The notes under the pieces were generated by a model that saw only the letters and a list, made by a program, of their open reading frames with translations, did not search any database and was not told the origin of the DNA. A program made the position numbers and the translations under genes. Positions 10,066 to 18,529 of a DNA stretch of 64,000 nt are shown here, piece by piece. Source of the DNA: Microbacterium sp. BK668 (GTDB lineage Bacteria; Actinomycetota; Actinomycetes; Actinomycetales; Microbacteriaceae). The stretch covers positions 2,294,001 through 2,358,000 of the forward strand of contig NZ_SNWG01000001.1 of the NCBI RefSeq assembly GCF_004362195.1, in the 5' to 3' direction. Each line of letters starts with the position of its first letter. The stretch's first letter is position 1.

Positions 10066-10134
10066 GAAGGGTCCCGTCGGTCGGAATGGTCGGCGGTCGG
10101 ATGCCGGGTGCGAGCCGAGGATCCGGCGACGCCG

Positions 10135-10216
10135 TGCGGAAGGTGGGACTTGAACCCACACGCCCGGAGGCACAGGAACCTAAATCCTGCGTGTCTGCCA
10201 ATTCCACCACTCCCGC
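10135..10216 (-). tRNA. tRNA-Leu (UAG anticodon)
   Basis: On the minus strand the RNA begins GCGGGAG and ends CTTCCGC plus discriminator A, giving a seven-pair acceptor stem with one G-U pair. The anticodon arm reads CAGGA-TTTAGGT-TCCTG, so the anticodon is UAG. A long variable arm (CCTCCGGGCGTGTGG region) and a standard T arm (GGTTCAAGTCC) follow. CCA is not encoded. Confidence 0.93.
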
Positions 10217-10341
10217 GAGTGCGTTCAGTCTACTGAGCGACCTGGACGGCGGCTGAGGGGTCCGCCGCCTCGTGCACTCGCCGCGGCGCCACCGGCCCCG
10301 ACCGGTCCGCGAGGTCCGTCGCGCTCGTGTGGAGGGTTCGC

Positions 10342-10662
10342 TCAGCGCCGGTCGTGGCGGATGCCGAACAGGAAGTACGCGGCAGGCCCGATCCAGTTGA
10401 TGAACAGCGCGGGCACCCACGCCAGCTTGGGGCCGCGCACCTCATCGGGGTCGCGCTGGGCGAGGTCCCACGCCGCGAGCGCCGCGAACGCGAACTGGAC
10501 GAGGCCGAGGACGACGCCGCCGATGCGCAGCGGCACCTTCGCCAAGCCGAGCGATGCCGCCGCGCCCGCCGCCTGCTGCAGCGCGCCGGACGCCGCGCTC
10601 GAGCCGGGCTGCGGCGTCACGCGAGGTGAAGGAGAGGCGAGGTTCTTCGTGTACGAGGTCAT
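10342..10662 (-). CDS. Small two-helix membrane protein (PLDc_N-like)
   Basis: A 106-residue protein. After a Ser/Ala/Pro-rich N-terminus of about 45 residues it has two hydrophobic helices; the second ends in FINWIGPAAYFLFGIRHDRR, the typical phospholipase-D-nuclease N-terminal (PLDc_N) motif, but no nuclease domain follows. The ATG at 10662 has a good GGAAGGA ribosome site eight bases upstream. The function of stand-alone PLDc_N proteins is unknown. It is divergent from the Tad operon. Confidence 0.8.
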   Translation of the reverse strand: MTSYTKNLASPSPRVTPQPGSSAASGALQQAAGAAASLGLAKVPLRIGGVVLGLVQFAFAALAAWDLAQRDPDEVRGPKLAWVPALFINWIGPAAYFLFGIRHDRR

Positions 10663-10794
10663 GGCTGTTCCTTCCACGGTCTCGACCATCGTGTCACTGG
10701 TCCGCCGCCGTCGGCAGGGGTTGCCTGCGCCGGGTCGGATGTGCGCTGTGGATAACTTCGGTGCGGCGCGGGCGCCCCTTGCGAGGATTCTCCG

Positions 10795-11946
10795 GTGTCT
10801 CTCCCCGTCGCCGCCCGGCCCGCCGCCGTCGTGGCGGAGCGCGTGCGCGAGCGGCTGCGCGCGGAGCACGCCGATCCGGCGCGCGACCCCGAGTTCGCGG
10901 CCAGCGTCGCGCGGGCGGAGGTGCGCCGGCACAACGACTTCGCCCTCGCCCGTGGGCTTCCGCCGGTCGACGACGAGGCCGGATGCGTCCGCGAAGTGCT
11001 GGCGACCGTCACCGGCTACGGGCCGCTGCAGGTTCACCTGGACGACCCCACCGTCGAGGAGCTGTGGCTGAACGCTCCGGACCGGATCTTCATCGCGCGC
11101 GGCGGGGTCGCCGAGCGGGTGCCGATCGTCCTCAGCGACACGCAGGTACGGGATCTCGTCGAGCGGATGCTCCACGCCACGGGCCGGCGGGTGGACCTCA
11201 GCCAGCCGTTCGTGGACGCGTCGCTGCCGGACGGCAGCCGCCTCCACGTCGTGATCCCCGACATCACACGTCGGCACTGGGCGGTCAACATCCGCAAGTT
11301 CCTGCCCGCGTACCGGAGCCTCGATCAGCTCGTGGCGGTCGGCTCCCTCCGGCCTTCGGGTGCGGAGCTCCTCCGCGCGGCGATGGCGGAGGGCCGCAGC
11401 ATCCTCGTGTCGGGCGCGACCCACGCCGGGAAGACGACGCTCCTCAGCGCTCTCATCGCCGCGGCGCCGCGGCACCATCGCATCGTCACCGTCGAGGAGA
11501 CCTTCGAGCTGGCGGTGGATGCTCCCGACCTCGTCGCGCTGCAGGGGCGTCAGCCGAGCCTCGAGGGCACGGGTGAGGTGACGCTCCGGCGCCTCGTCAA
11601 GGAGGCCCTGCGCATGCGCCCCGACCGTCTCGTCGTCGGAGAGGTGCGCGACGCGGAAGCGCTCGACCTGCTCCTCGCCCTGAACACGGGGGTCCCCGGG
11701 GCCGCCACGATCCACGCCAACTCGGCGCGAGAAGCCCTCGGCAAGCTGGCGGCCCTGCCGCTGCTGGCCGGGCGCAACATCGACGCGGGATTCGTGCAGC
11801 CGGCGGTCGCGGCATCCGTCCACCTGGTGGTCCACTGCGAGCGGGATGACTCGGGCCACCGCCGGGTCGTCGAGATCGTCGCGCCGACCGGTGTCGGGCC
11901 GACGGGGATCGAGGCGCGCACGGTCTATCGCGGGGACCGGGGATGA
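10795..11946 (+). CDS. tadA: TadA/CpaF-type secretion ATPase
   Basis: A 383-residue hexameric ATPase of the Tad (tight adherence) type IV-like pilus machine, acting at the cytoplasmic face of the membrane. The N-terminal domain reads TGYGPLQ then [11 protein letters not shown]. Walker A is [10 protein letters not shown], Walker B lies around [15 protein letters not shown], and the His box is AATIHANS. It starts with GTG at 10795. It is the first gene of a seven-gene operon with overlapping reading frames and overlaps tadB by four bases. Confidence 0.92.
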   Translation: MSLPVAARPAAVVAERVRERLRAEHADPARDPEFAASVARAEVRRHNDFALARGLPPVDDEAGCVREVLATVTGYGPLQVHLDDPTVEELWLNAPDRIFIARGGVAERVPIVLSDTQVRDLVERMLHATGRRVDLSQPFVDASLPDGSRLHVVIPDITRRHWAVNIRKFLPAYRSLDQLVAVGSLRPSGAELLRAAMAEGRSILVSGATHAGKTTLLSALIAAAPRHHRIVTVEETFELAVDAPDLVALQGRQPSLEGTGEVTLRRLVKEALRMRPDRLVVGEVRDAEALDLLLALNTGVPGAATIHANSAREALGKLAALPLLAGRNIDAGFVQPAVAASVHLVVHCERDDSGHRRVVEIVAPTGVGPTGIEARTVYRGDRG

Positions 11947-12800
11947 CGGTCGTGTGGGGCGCCGTCCTGGCGGCAGGGATCCTCCTCACCGTGTCTCCGT
12001 GGGTCTGGCCCGCGCGCGGCGACCGGGCCCCGGCGCGGGCGAACGGTGCGCTGGAGCGGCTGCTCGAAGCGGCGGGGCTCGGCGCCGCGCCGCCCGGCCT
12101 CGTCATCGGCGCATCGGTCGGCTGCGCCGTCCTCGCGGCCGCTGTCGCCTGGCTCCTCGTGCCCGTCCTCGCGATCGTCGCCGTAGCCGCCGTGGCAGGG
12201 GCGCTCGCGCCCTTCGGCTACCTGCGTGCGCGGAGGGCTCGACTCGTGCGCACGCGGCGCGCGCTCTGGCCCGACGTCTGCGACCTCCTCATCGCGTCGG
12301 TGCGAGCGGGGATGTCGCTGCCCGACTCGGTCGCGGCGCTCTCCGACGCCGCTCCCGCGCCGTTGCGGCCAGCCTTCGCGTCGTACAGCCGGGACCTCGC
12401 CGCGTCGGGGCACTTCGATTCCAGCATCCGGCGCCTGAAGGCCTCTCTGGGCGACCCGGTGGCCGACCGGATCGTCGAGACACTTCGCATGGCCCGGCAG
12501 GTGGGCGGCACCGAGCTCACGCCGGTGCTGCGCGCGCTCGCAGCGTCGGTCCGGGCCGATGCCGCGCTGCGCGCCGAGGTGGAGGCTCGTCAGTCCTGGA
12601 TCCGCGGGGCCGCCGTGCTGGGCGTGGCGGCGCCGTGGGCGATCCTCGCGATGCTCGCGCTGCGACCGGAAGGGGCGGAGGCCTACGCGAGCCCGGAGGG
12701 CGTCGCGCTGGTCGTGGTCGGTGCGGCCGTGTCGTTCGTCGCCTATCGCCTCATGCTGCGCCTCGGCCGGCTGCCCGAGCCACGGAGGTGGTTCGGATGA
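11943..12800 (+). CDS. tadB: TadB-like pilus platform protein
   Basis: A 285-residue membrane protein of the type II secretion F family. Hydrophobic segments at the N-terminus and at about 45-90 precede a cytoplasmic four-helix domain (LWPDVCDLLIASVRAGMSL, with the usual GxS-type turn). Two further hydrophobic segments lie near the C-terminus. With TadC it forms the inner-membrane platform for the TadA ATPase. The ATG overlaps the tadA stop and the gene overlaps tadC by four bases. Confidence 0.88.
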   Translation: MTVVWGAVLAAGILLTVSPWVWPARGDRAPARANGALERLLEAAGLGAAPPGLVIGASVGCAVLAAAVAWLLVPVLAIVAVAAVAGALAPFGYLRARRARLVRTRRALWPDVCDLLIASVRAGMSLPDSVAALSDAAPAPLRPAFASYSRDLAASGHFDSSIRRLKASLGDPVADRIVETLRMARQVGGTELTPVLRALAASVRADAALRAEVEARQSWIRGAAVLGVAAPWAILAMLALRPEGAEAYASPEGVALVVVGAAVSFVAYRLMLRLGRLPEPRRWFG

Positions 12801-13729
12801 TGCTCGTCGTCCCCACCGACGCGGCGCTGGCGGTCGTGCTCGGCGCGGCCTTCGGAGCGGGCGTGTGGCTGCTGGTGTCGGTGACTCCCCGCTGGGGTGC
12901 TCCGACACTCGCCCGTCGGATCGCACCGTATATCCGCGACGTCACCGATCCCCGCGGGCTCACGCCGCTCGCCGGGTTCCGCGCCACCGACGCACATGCC
13001 TTCTGGCGGACCGGCCTCGATCGCATCGCCCGGGGCATGGGAGGCTCCGAGTCGGTGACGCGCCGGCTGCGACAGGCAGGCCGGACGGCGGATGCCGCCT
13101 CCTTCCGCGCACGCCAGCTCGCGTGGGCCGTGGCCGGGGTGGCGGCCGGCGGGACCCTCGTCGTCCTCTTGGTGCTCCTCGGGCGAGGGTCGGGGGCGCT
13201 CGCGATCCTCCCACCGGTCACCGGGTTCGCCGCCGCAGCCCTCTTCGATCTCTCGCTGACCCGCGCGGCGGCGGGCCGTGTGAGCAGGATCGAGGAAGAG
13301 CTGCCCACGGTGCTCGAGTTCCTCGCTCTCTGCCTCTCAGCGGGGGAGAACATCCTCGACTCGGTGCGCCGGGTGTCGGAGGTCGGCGCGGGCGAGCTCA
13401 CGAGCGAGCTGCGCGGCGTCGTGGTGGCGGTCGGCACGGGGTCCTCCCTGTCCGAGTCGCTCGCACGGCTGGCCGCGGGGCTCGAGATCCCGCCGCTGTC
13501 GCGCGCCGTCGATCAGCTCGTCGCCGCGCTGGATCGGGGCGCGCCGCTCGCGCACGTGCTGCACGCGCAGGCGCTCGACGCCCGCGAGGACGCCAAGCGG
13601 CGCCTCATCGAGCGCGCGGGCCGGAAGGAGATCTACATGCTCGTCCCGCTCGTCTTCCTCATCCTGCCCCTCAGCGTGCTGTTCGCGGTGTTCCCGGGGA
13701 TCTTCATGCTTCGACTCGGAATCGGCTGA
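12797..13729 (+). CDS. tadC: TadC-like pilus platform protein
   Basis: A 310-residue membrane protein, the second T2SS-F platform component. It has an N-terminal helix, two central helices around residues 110-150, then a cytoplasmic T2SSF domain (ELPTVLEFLALCLSAGENI), and a C-terminal pair of hydrophobic segments ending MLRLGIG. A second ATG three bases downstream could also serve as the start. The gap to the Flp-like gene is 21 bases and carries a purine-rich ribosome site (GGAAGGAGAA). Confidence 0.88.
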   Translation: MMLVVPTDAALAVVLGAAFGAGVWLLVSVTPRWGAPTLARRIAPYIRDVTDPRGLTPLAGFRATDAHAFWRTGLDRIARGMGGSESVTRRLRQAGRTADAASFRARQLAWAVAGVAAGGTLVVLLVLLGRGSGALAILPPVTGFAAAALFDLSLTRAAAGRVSRIEEELPTVLEFLALCLSAGENILDSVRRVSEVGAGELTSELRGVVVAVGTGSSLSESLARLAAGLEIPPLSRAVDQLVAALDRGAPLAHVLHAQALDAREDAKRRLIERAGRKEIYMLVPLVFLILPLSVLFAVFPGIFMLRLGIG

Positions 13730-13750
13730 CCGCAGCCGGAAGGAGAATCC

Positions 13751-13942
13751 ATGTTCCGCTCTCTCTCGCAGCGCCTCCGCGCGCGTTTCATCCTCGCCCT
13801 CGGCGACGAGCGCGGCGACGTGCCCGGATGGGTGCTCATCACCCTCATGACCGCCGGGCTCGTCGTCGTGATCTGGGCGCTCGCGGGTCCGGCGCTCGCC
13901 GACCTCTTCCAGCAGGCCATCGAGCGCGTCTCGGGCTTCTGA
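13751..13942 (+). CDS. Flp-like pilin-type small membrane peptide
   Basis: A 63-residue protein with a basic N-terminus, a single helix of about 22 hydrophobic residues and a short amphipathic tail (LFQQAIERVSGF). Size, topology and position right after tadC are those of the major Flp pilin. However, the expected processing and assembly glutamate is missing. The segment is RGDVPGWVLITLM, with Trp at the +5 position after the candidate Gly, whereas the two following pseudopilins keep Glu. It may therefore be processed or assembled differently. Confidence 0.7.
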   Translation: MFRSLSQRLRARFILALGDERGDVPGWVLITLMTAGLVVVIWALAGPALADLFQQAIERVSGF

Positions 13943-13943
13943 C

Positions 13944-14366
13944 GTGACGCCCCGGGCCGTCCGCCTGCGAGAGCGGCTCGGCGCCGTGCTCGGGGACGAG
14001 ACCGGCGCGAGCCCCGTCGAGTTCGTGCTCGTCGGAACGCTCCTGACCGTGCTGACCCTCGGCGTGCTGCAGCTCGGACTGGCTGTCTACGTGCGCAACG
14101 TCGTGCACGACGCCGCGGTGGAGGGCGCGTACCATGCGGCGCTCGCCGACACCTCCCTCGCGGAAGGCGCACGGCGCACGGCCGAGATCGTCGGCCGCAC
14201 GGTGGGGGGAGCGTACGCCGCCGAGGTCTCGGCGCAGGAGACGCAGGAGCTGGGGCATCCGTCCGTCGAAGTGACGGTGCGGTGCCCCTTCCCGCTCGTC
14301 GGGCTCCTTGGCATGCCGCGGATGCTGGAGGTGAGCGCGCGTGCTCCGCTCGAGTCGTTCGGCTGA
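13944..14366 (+). CDS. TadE-like pseudopilin
   Basis: A 140-residue protein. The N-terminal segment DETGASPVEFVLVG contains a class III prepilin-type processing site: Gly, then Glu at +5, then a hydrophobic helix. It is followed by a soluble alpha/beta domain with one Cys (VRCPF). This is the TadE minor pseudopilin pattern. GTG start one base after the stop of the Flp-like gene. It overlaps the next gene by 26 bases. Confidence 0.82.
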   Translation: MTPRAVRLRERLGAVLGDETGASPVEFVLVGTLLTVLTLGVLQLGLAVYVRNVVHDAAVEGAYHAALADTSLAEGARRTAEIVGRTVGGAYAAEVSAQETQELGHPSVEVTVRCPFPLVGLLGMPRMLEVSARAPLESFG

Positions 14367-14814
14367 CCCCGCGGCCATCGACGACCCTGAGCGCGGCTCC
14401 GCACCGCTCGAGTTCATCCTCGTCGGCCTGCTTCTTCTCGTCCCGCTCGTCTACGTCGTCGTCGCCCTCGGGCTCATCCAGGGGCACGCGCTCGGCGCCG
14501 AGGCGGGCGCGCGGCATGTCGCCCGCGCGATCTCGACCGCTGCGGGGGAGGCCGACGCCCGCGAGCGGGCGCAGCGCACCCTCGCGGCCGTGATCGACGA
14601 GTACGGCCTGGACGAGGCATCCGTCGATCTGGAGATGTCCTGCGCTCCCGCCGGTAGCGCCTGTCCGCAGCCCGGAGCGACGCTCGTCGTCACGCTGCGG
14701 ACGCGGGTCGCGCTGCCGCTCGTGCCGCCTGTTCTCGGCCTCGACGACCTCGCGAGCATCCCCGTCGAGGCATCGGCCGCGCAGAAGGTCTCGCGCTTCT
14801 GGGGTGCGGGGTGA
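14341..14814 (+). CDS. Second TadE/TadF-like pseudopilin
   Basis: A 157-residue protein with the same plan as its neighbour. ERGSAPLEFILVGLLLL gives Gly, Glu at +5 and a hydrophobic helix. The periplasm-side domain contains two cysteines (MSCAPAGSACP) that may form a disulfide. It is probably a minor pseudopilin (TadE/TadF class). The GTG start lies inside the previous gene and the end overlaps the next gene by four bases, so the set is translationally coupled. Confidence 0.8.
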   Translation: MLRSSRSADPAAIDDPERGSAPLEFILVGLLLLVPLVYVVVALGLIQGHALGAEAGARHVARAISTAAGEADARERAQRTLAAVIDEYGLDEASVDLEMSCAPAGSACPQPGATLVVTLRTRVALPLVPPVLGLDDLASIPVEASAAQKVSRFWGAG

Positions 14815-15242
14815 CACGGCAGCGGAGGCCGACCCGGCCGAGGGACGACGAGGGCAGCGTGCTGCTGCTCACTCTCGGCTATGCCGCGCTGGCGCTCGTC
14901 GCGGTGTTCCTCTGCGTGGATGCCACGAGTCTCTACCTGACGCAGAAGCGGCTCGATTCGCTGGCGGATGCCGCGGCCCTCGCGGGCGCCGACGGATTCA
15001 CGCTGTCGGTCGTCGACGGCGAGCCCCGCGCCGAGCTCACCTCCGATCAGGTGCGCGCGCAGGCTCAGGCGCTCCTGGGCGACGTCGGCCGGGACGCCCG
15101 GCTCCTGTCGGCGATGACTCCCGACGGGGTCTCAGCGCGCGTGACGGTCGCGGGAACCTGGCACCCTCCGGTCGCGACGATCTTCGTCCCCGACGGGGTC
15201 GCGCTGCAGGCGACGGCGACGAGCCGGACCGCCCTGCGCTGA
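14811..15242 (+). CDS. TadG-like pilus assembly protein
   Basis: A 143-residue protein with DDEGSVLLLTLGYAALAL as a single N-terminal membrane anchor and an extracytoplasmic region starting with the TadG-typical QKRLDSLADAAALAGAD. It is much shorter than classic TadG, having no von Willebrand domain, and matches the short Rv3654c-like proteins ending actinobacterial tad operons. It lacks the Glu of the two TadE-like proteins. It is the last gene of the operon. A small GGCGAC/GTCGCC hairpin at 15251-15269 follows the stop. Confidence 0.75.
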   Translation: MTRQRRPTRPRDDEGSVLLLTLGYAALALVAVFLCVDATSLYLTQKRLDSLADAAALAGADGFTLSVVDGEPRAELTSDQVRAQAQALLGDVGRDARLLSAMTPDGVSARVTVAGTWHPPVATIFVPDGVALQATATSRTALR

Positions 15243-15304
15243 CCCCGCCGGGCGACATGGGGAGTCGCCGGGCCGAATATGGGGAGGAAGTCCCGATGTG
15301 GGGA

Positions 15305-15353
15305 AAGGGGCTGGAATCGACGATGGATCCACTCCGGTGAACACCGGCCCCTT
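15305..15353 (+). promoter_or_regulatory. Two mutually exclusive hairpins in a gene leader
   Basis: AAGGGGCTGG (15305-15314) can pair with CCGGCCCCTT (15344-15353) with one mismatch. CCGGTG (15334-15339) pairs perfectly with CACCGG (15342-15347). Both use 15344-15347, so only one can form at a time. The element ends 17 bases before the DUF4242 start codon. This could be an attenuator or simply G/C-rich chance pairing. Confidence 0.3.
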
Positions 15354-15370
15354 CCAGAAACGGATCCCTC

Positions 15371-15652
15371 ATGAAGACCTTCCTCATCGAACGCGAAGTG
15401 CCCGGCGCTTCGAAGCTCAGCCGCGAAGAGCTCGCCGAGATCTCGAAGACCTCGAACGCGGCGGTCGACTCGCTCGGCATCCCGTTTACGTGGGTCACCA
15501 CCTACGTCGCCGGCGACAAGCTCTACTGCCTGCATCGCACCGACAGTGCCGAGAGCGTGCGCGAGCACGCGCGGCGCGGCGGGTTCCCCGCCGACCTCGT
15601 CAACGAGGTCGTCGCCGAATTCGGTCCGCAGACGGCCGAGGAGGCGGCATGA
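15371..15652 (+). CDS. DUF4242 family protein (SCO4226-like)
   Basis: A 93-residue ferredoxin-like-fold protein. It shows the DUF4242 pattern: N-terminal KTFLIEREVPGA, then TWVTTYVAGDKLYCLHRTDS and a C-terminal REHARRGGFP. One relative, SCO4226 of Streptomyces coelicolor, is described as nickel-binding, but metal binding here is only inferred from family. It overlaps the next small gene by four bases and lies between the Tad operon and the LuxR-type regulator. Confidence 0.83.
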   Translation: MKTFLIEREVPGASKLSREELAEISKTSNAAVDSLGIPFTWVTTYVAGDKLYCLHRTDSAESVREHARRGGFPADLVNEVVAEFGPQTAEEAA

Positions 15653-15891
15653 GCGCGCTGTCGCCGTTCGCCTCGCCCGGTGCCCGAGCCGAGCACTACC
15701 TCGTCGGGTTCGGGCGCCTCACCGATGGACTCGGGCGTGTGCTGCGGGAGCGCCTGGGGCGGCTCCGCCACAGCCGGGCCCCGATCACGCGAGAGCTTCT
15801 CACGGTGCGACGGGAAGGCGAGCGGATGCGCGATGTCGTGTGGGCGCGCGCCGAGCGCACGCGCCTTCTCGCCGGCCGACCCGCCGTCTGA
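15649..15891 (+). CDS. Small basic protein of unknown function
   Basis: An 80-residue Arg-rich soluble protein that I do not recognise. It has no membrane segment and no clear motif; most of the second half (RVLRERLGRLRHSRAP onwards) looks helical. The ATG overlaps the stop of the DUF4242 gene, which supports a real, coupled gene. Good codon usage adds support. It ends 60 bases before the ATG of the regulator. Confidence 0.6.
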   Translation: MSALSPFASPGARAEHYLVGFGRLTDGLGRVLRERLGRLRHSRAPITRELLTVRREGERMRDVVWARAERTRLLAGRPAV

Positions 15892-15920
15892 GCGTGCTGA
15901 GGCGAACCGTCGCCGACACG

Positions 15921-15962
15921 GAACAGCCCCATGGCGCCTACCATGTCGCCATGGGGCTGTTC
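15921..15962. repeat. Perfect 16-bp inverted repeat spanning a start codon
   Basis: GAACAGCCCCATGGCG (15921-15936) and CGCCATGGGGCTGTTC (15947-15962) are exact reverse complements separated by ten bases. The right arm contains the ATG at 15951 of the LuxR-type regulator. In mRNA this hairpin would bury the start codon; as DNA it is an obvious two-fold operator. No Shine-Dalgarno sequence precedes the ATG. Confidence 0.9.
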
Positions 15963-18529
15963 GAGCGGGAGCTCGAGGCGGCCGAGCTCCGGAAGGAGCT
16001 GAGGAGCCTGCGGGAGGGCGGTCGCGCCGTCACCGTGACCGGAGATGCCGGTTCCGGCAAGACGGCGCTGCTCGCCGCCGTGCTCGGGCCCGAGCCGACC
16101 GGCCTCACGGGCGATGCGTCGACGACGGGACCGCGTGTGCTGCGAGGCCTGTGCGACCCGTTGGGGACTCCGCGCCCCCTCGGTCCGATCCGCGACCTCC
16201 TCGGACGCCGGTCCACGAGCGATGTCACGTCCGATGTCGAGGCGAGACTGCTCGAGCTGGTGGGTCCGGAGCCGACCGCAGTCATCATCGAGGATGCCCA
16301 GTGGATCGACGCGGCGTCGGTGGAGGCTCTGCGCTTCCTCGTCCGGCGGATCGAGCGACTGCCCTTGCTCCTGGTGATCACGTACCGCGACGCCGACGTC
16401 TCGCTCGGCCACGCTCTCCTTCCGCTCCTCGGCGAGATCGCGCGCAGCGAACACGCGACGCAGATCACGCTCGGACCGCTGTCCGCCGAGGCCGTGCGTG
16501 CGATCGTCGGCGATTCCGGCCTCGACGCGGATCGTGTCCACGAGCTGACCGGCGGCAACCCCTTCTTCGTGACCGAGATCGCGCGGCACCCCGGCGAGCG
16601 CCTGCCTCCGACGGTCCGTGACGCCGTCATCGCGAGCACCTTCGGGCTCGCGCGGGACGACATCGAGCTGCTTCAGCTGATCGCCGCCGCGCCGGATGCC
16701 CTCGACGATCGGCTGCTGCCGCACCTCCACATCGACGTTCCGACGCTCCGACGCCTCGAATCCACCGGGCTCCTCGTGCGCACCCGCCGCGGAGTGGCCT
16801 TCCGTCACGAGCTCGCGCGTCTCGCCATCGTCGAGGGGACCGCCGCCGGGACGAGGCGGATGCATCACGCCGCGATCCTGGAGGCGTTCGTCGCACTCGG
16901 CTCGTCCGACCATGCCGTCCCGCGCACCACGCCGTCGCAGCCGGCGACGAGGACGCCAGCATCCGTTACGCGCGGATGGCCGCTGAGGACTCGGCGAGGG
17001 CGGGATCGCACTCCGAGGCGGTCGCCTTCCTCACGCTGGCCCTGGAGAGGCTCGTCGCGCCGGTCGCGGAGAGAGCCGAGCTGCTCGAGCTCCTGAGCAC
17101 GGAGCAGTACATGATCAGCCGGCTCCCCGAGGCGCGGGAGTCGGCTCGTGCGGCGCTGATCATCCGCGAGCGGCTGGGAGACCCCGACGGCATCGCTGCC
17201 GCGCACGATCGCCAGGCCATCGTGGACTACTACTCCGCGCGTCGCCGGGACGCCGAGGAGCAGGCCGATCTCGCCGTGCACGCCGGTGCCGGCACGCGCG
17301 CGGCGGTGTCGGCGGAGGCGACGCGCGCATACCTCGCGTATCGCCGCCAGGATCTCAGTTCGGCACGTGCCATCGCCGCGGTCGCCTGGAAGATGGCCGA
17401 GGCCGCGCCCGAGCGCGAGACGGATGCCGCGCGGCGGCGACTCGCGATCACCGAGGCTGCGTCGGATCTCGTCGAGGGGACCACGTCGAGCCGCGCGCAG
17501 CTGCTCGTGCAGGCGTCCGCGGCCATGCAGGTCTCACTCGACGAGATCGGCACGACGGCCTATTCCAATCTCTCGGCGATCGACATCGAGAACCGCCGCC
17601 TCCCCGAGGCCGAGGCCGTGCTCGCCGCGTCGATCCCGCTGACCATCGAGCGCGACATCCCGATCTGCCGCCAGTGGCAGACCGGCATGCGGGCGCGGCT
17701 GCACTTCCTGCGGGGACGCTGGACGGCGTCGGGGGAGGATGCCGAGACGGTGATCGCCGAGCACGGCGCTCCTCTCGCACTCATCTGGCCGCACGTGCTC
17801 TCGGCCCTGCTGACCCTCCGCCGAGGCGGCGACCCGGGGCTGGTCGACCGCCACCTCGACCTCGCCTGGACGCACGCGCGCGAACTCGACGAATCGCCCC
17901 TGCTGCTCGCCGTCCTGGCGGCGTACGCCGAACGCGCCTGGCACACGGGGGAGCGGCATCCCCTGCTCGCCGACGCGCCGGTGCAGGTAGCCCGCGCCGC
18001 GGCCGTCCCCGGCAACGCATGGGCGATCGGGGACCTGCTCGTCTGGCTGCGGCGCATCGGCGTCGCCCTCGATGCACCACAGGTCGCCGAGCCGCATCGG
18101 CTCGAGCTCGACGGTCGGCATGAGGAGGCGTCCGCGCGATGGCTCCGTCTCGGCACGCCCTACGACTCCGCAATGGCGGGGCTTCACGCCGCACGCGCCG
18201 ACGCGGCGGTCGCCGCGCTCGCGAACCTCCAGCAGCTGGACGTGGAAGGCACGGCTGCGCGAGCCCGGGCGATGGTGGCCGATCGCGGCATCCGTTCCCT
18301 CCCTGCCCAACCACGACGGACGACCCGCGCGAATCCCGCGGGCCTGACGAATCGTCAGCTCGACGTCGCCCGCCTCGTCGCGCAAGGTCTCACGAACGCG
18401 GAACTGGCCGAGCGCCTCTACATCTCTCCGAAGACGGCCGATCACCACGTCTCGGCTGTGCTCTCGAAGCTCGGGCTCTCCAGCCGCCGCGAGGTGGCGC
18501 GCTCGGCGAGTGAGTTCGGACTCGTGTGA
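15951..18529 (+). pseudogene. LuxR-family AAA-ATPase regulator disrupted by a one-base frameshift
   Basis: Read as two pieces this is one large ATP-binding LuxR regulator of about 860 residues. Piece one (15951 to about 16920) starts MGLFERELEAAELR and has Walker A GDAGSGKTAL and a Walker B-like VIIEDAQW. Piece two (in frame to 18529) carries TPR-like helices and ends in a LuxR helix-turn-helix (LTNRQLDVARLVAQGLTNAE, then SPKTADHHVSAVLSKLGL). Near 16915-16925 the first frame reads SSDHAV and the -1 frame continues AHHAVAAGDEDASIRYARM, so one base is missing around GTCCCGCGC. This is either a true mutation or a sequence error. A GTG at 15894 is an alternative start. Confidence 0.85.

Noticed and set aside
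15894..15950. Upstream GTG start for the LuxR-type regulator
   Set aside because: The frame is open to GTG 15894, but MGLFERELE at 15951 aligns with the usual start of such ATPases and neither codon has a ribosome site. Kept only as an alternative.
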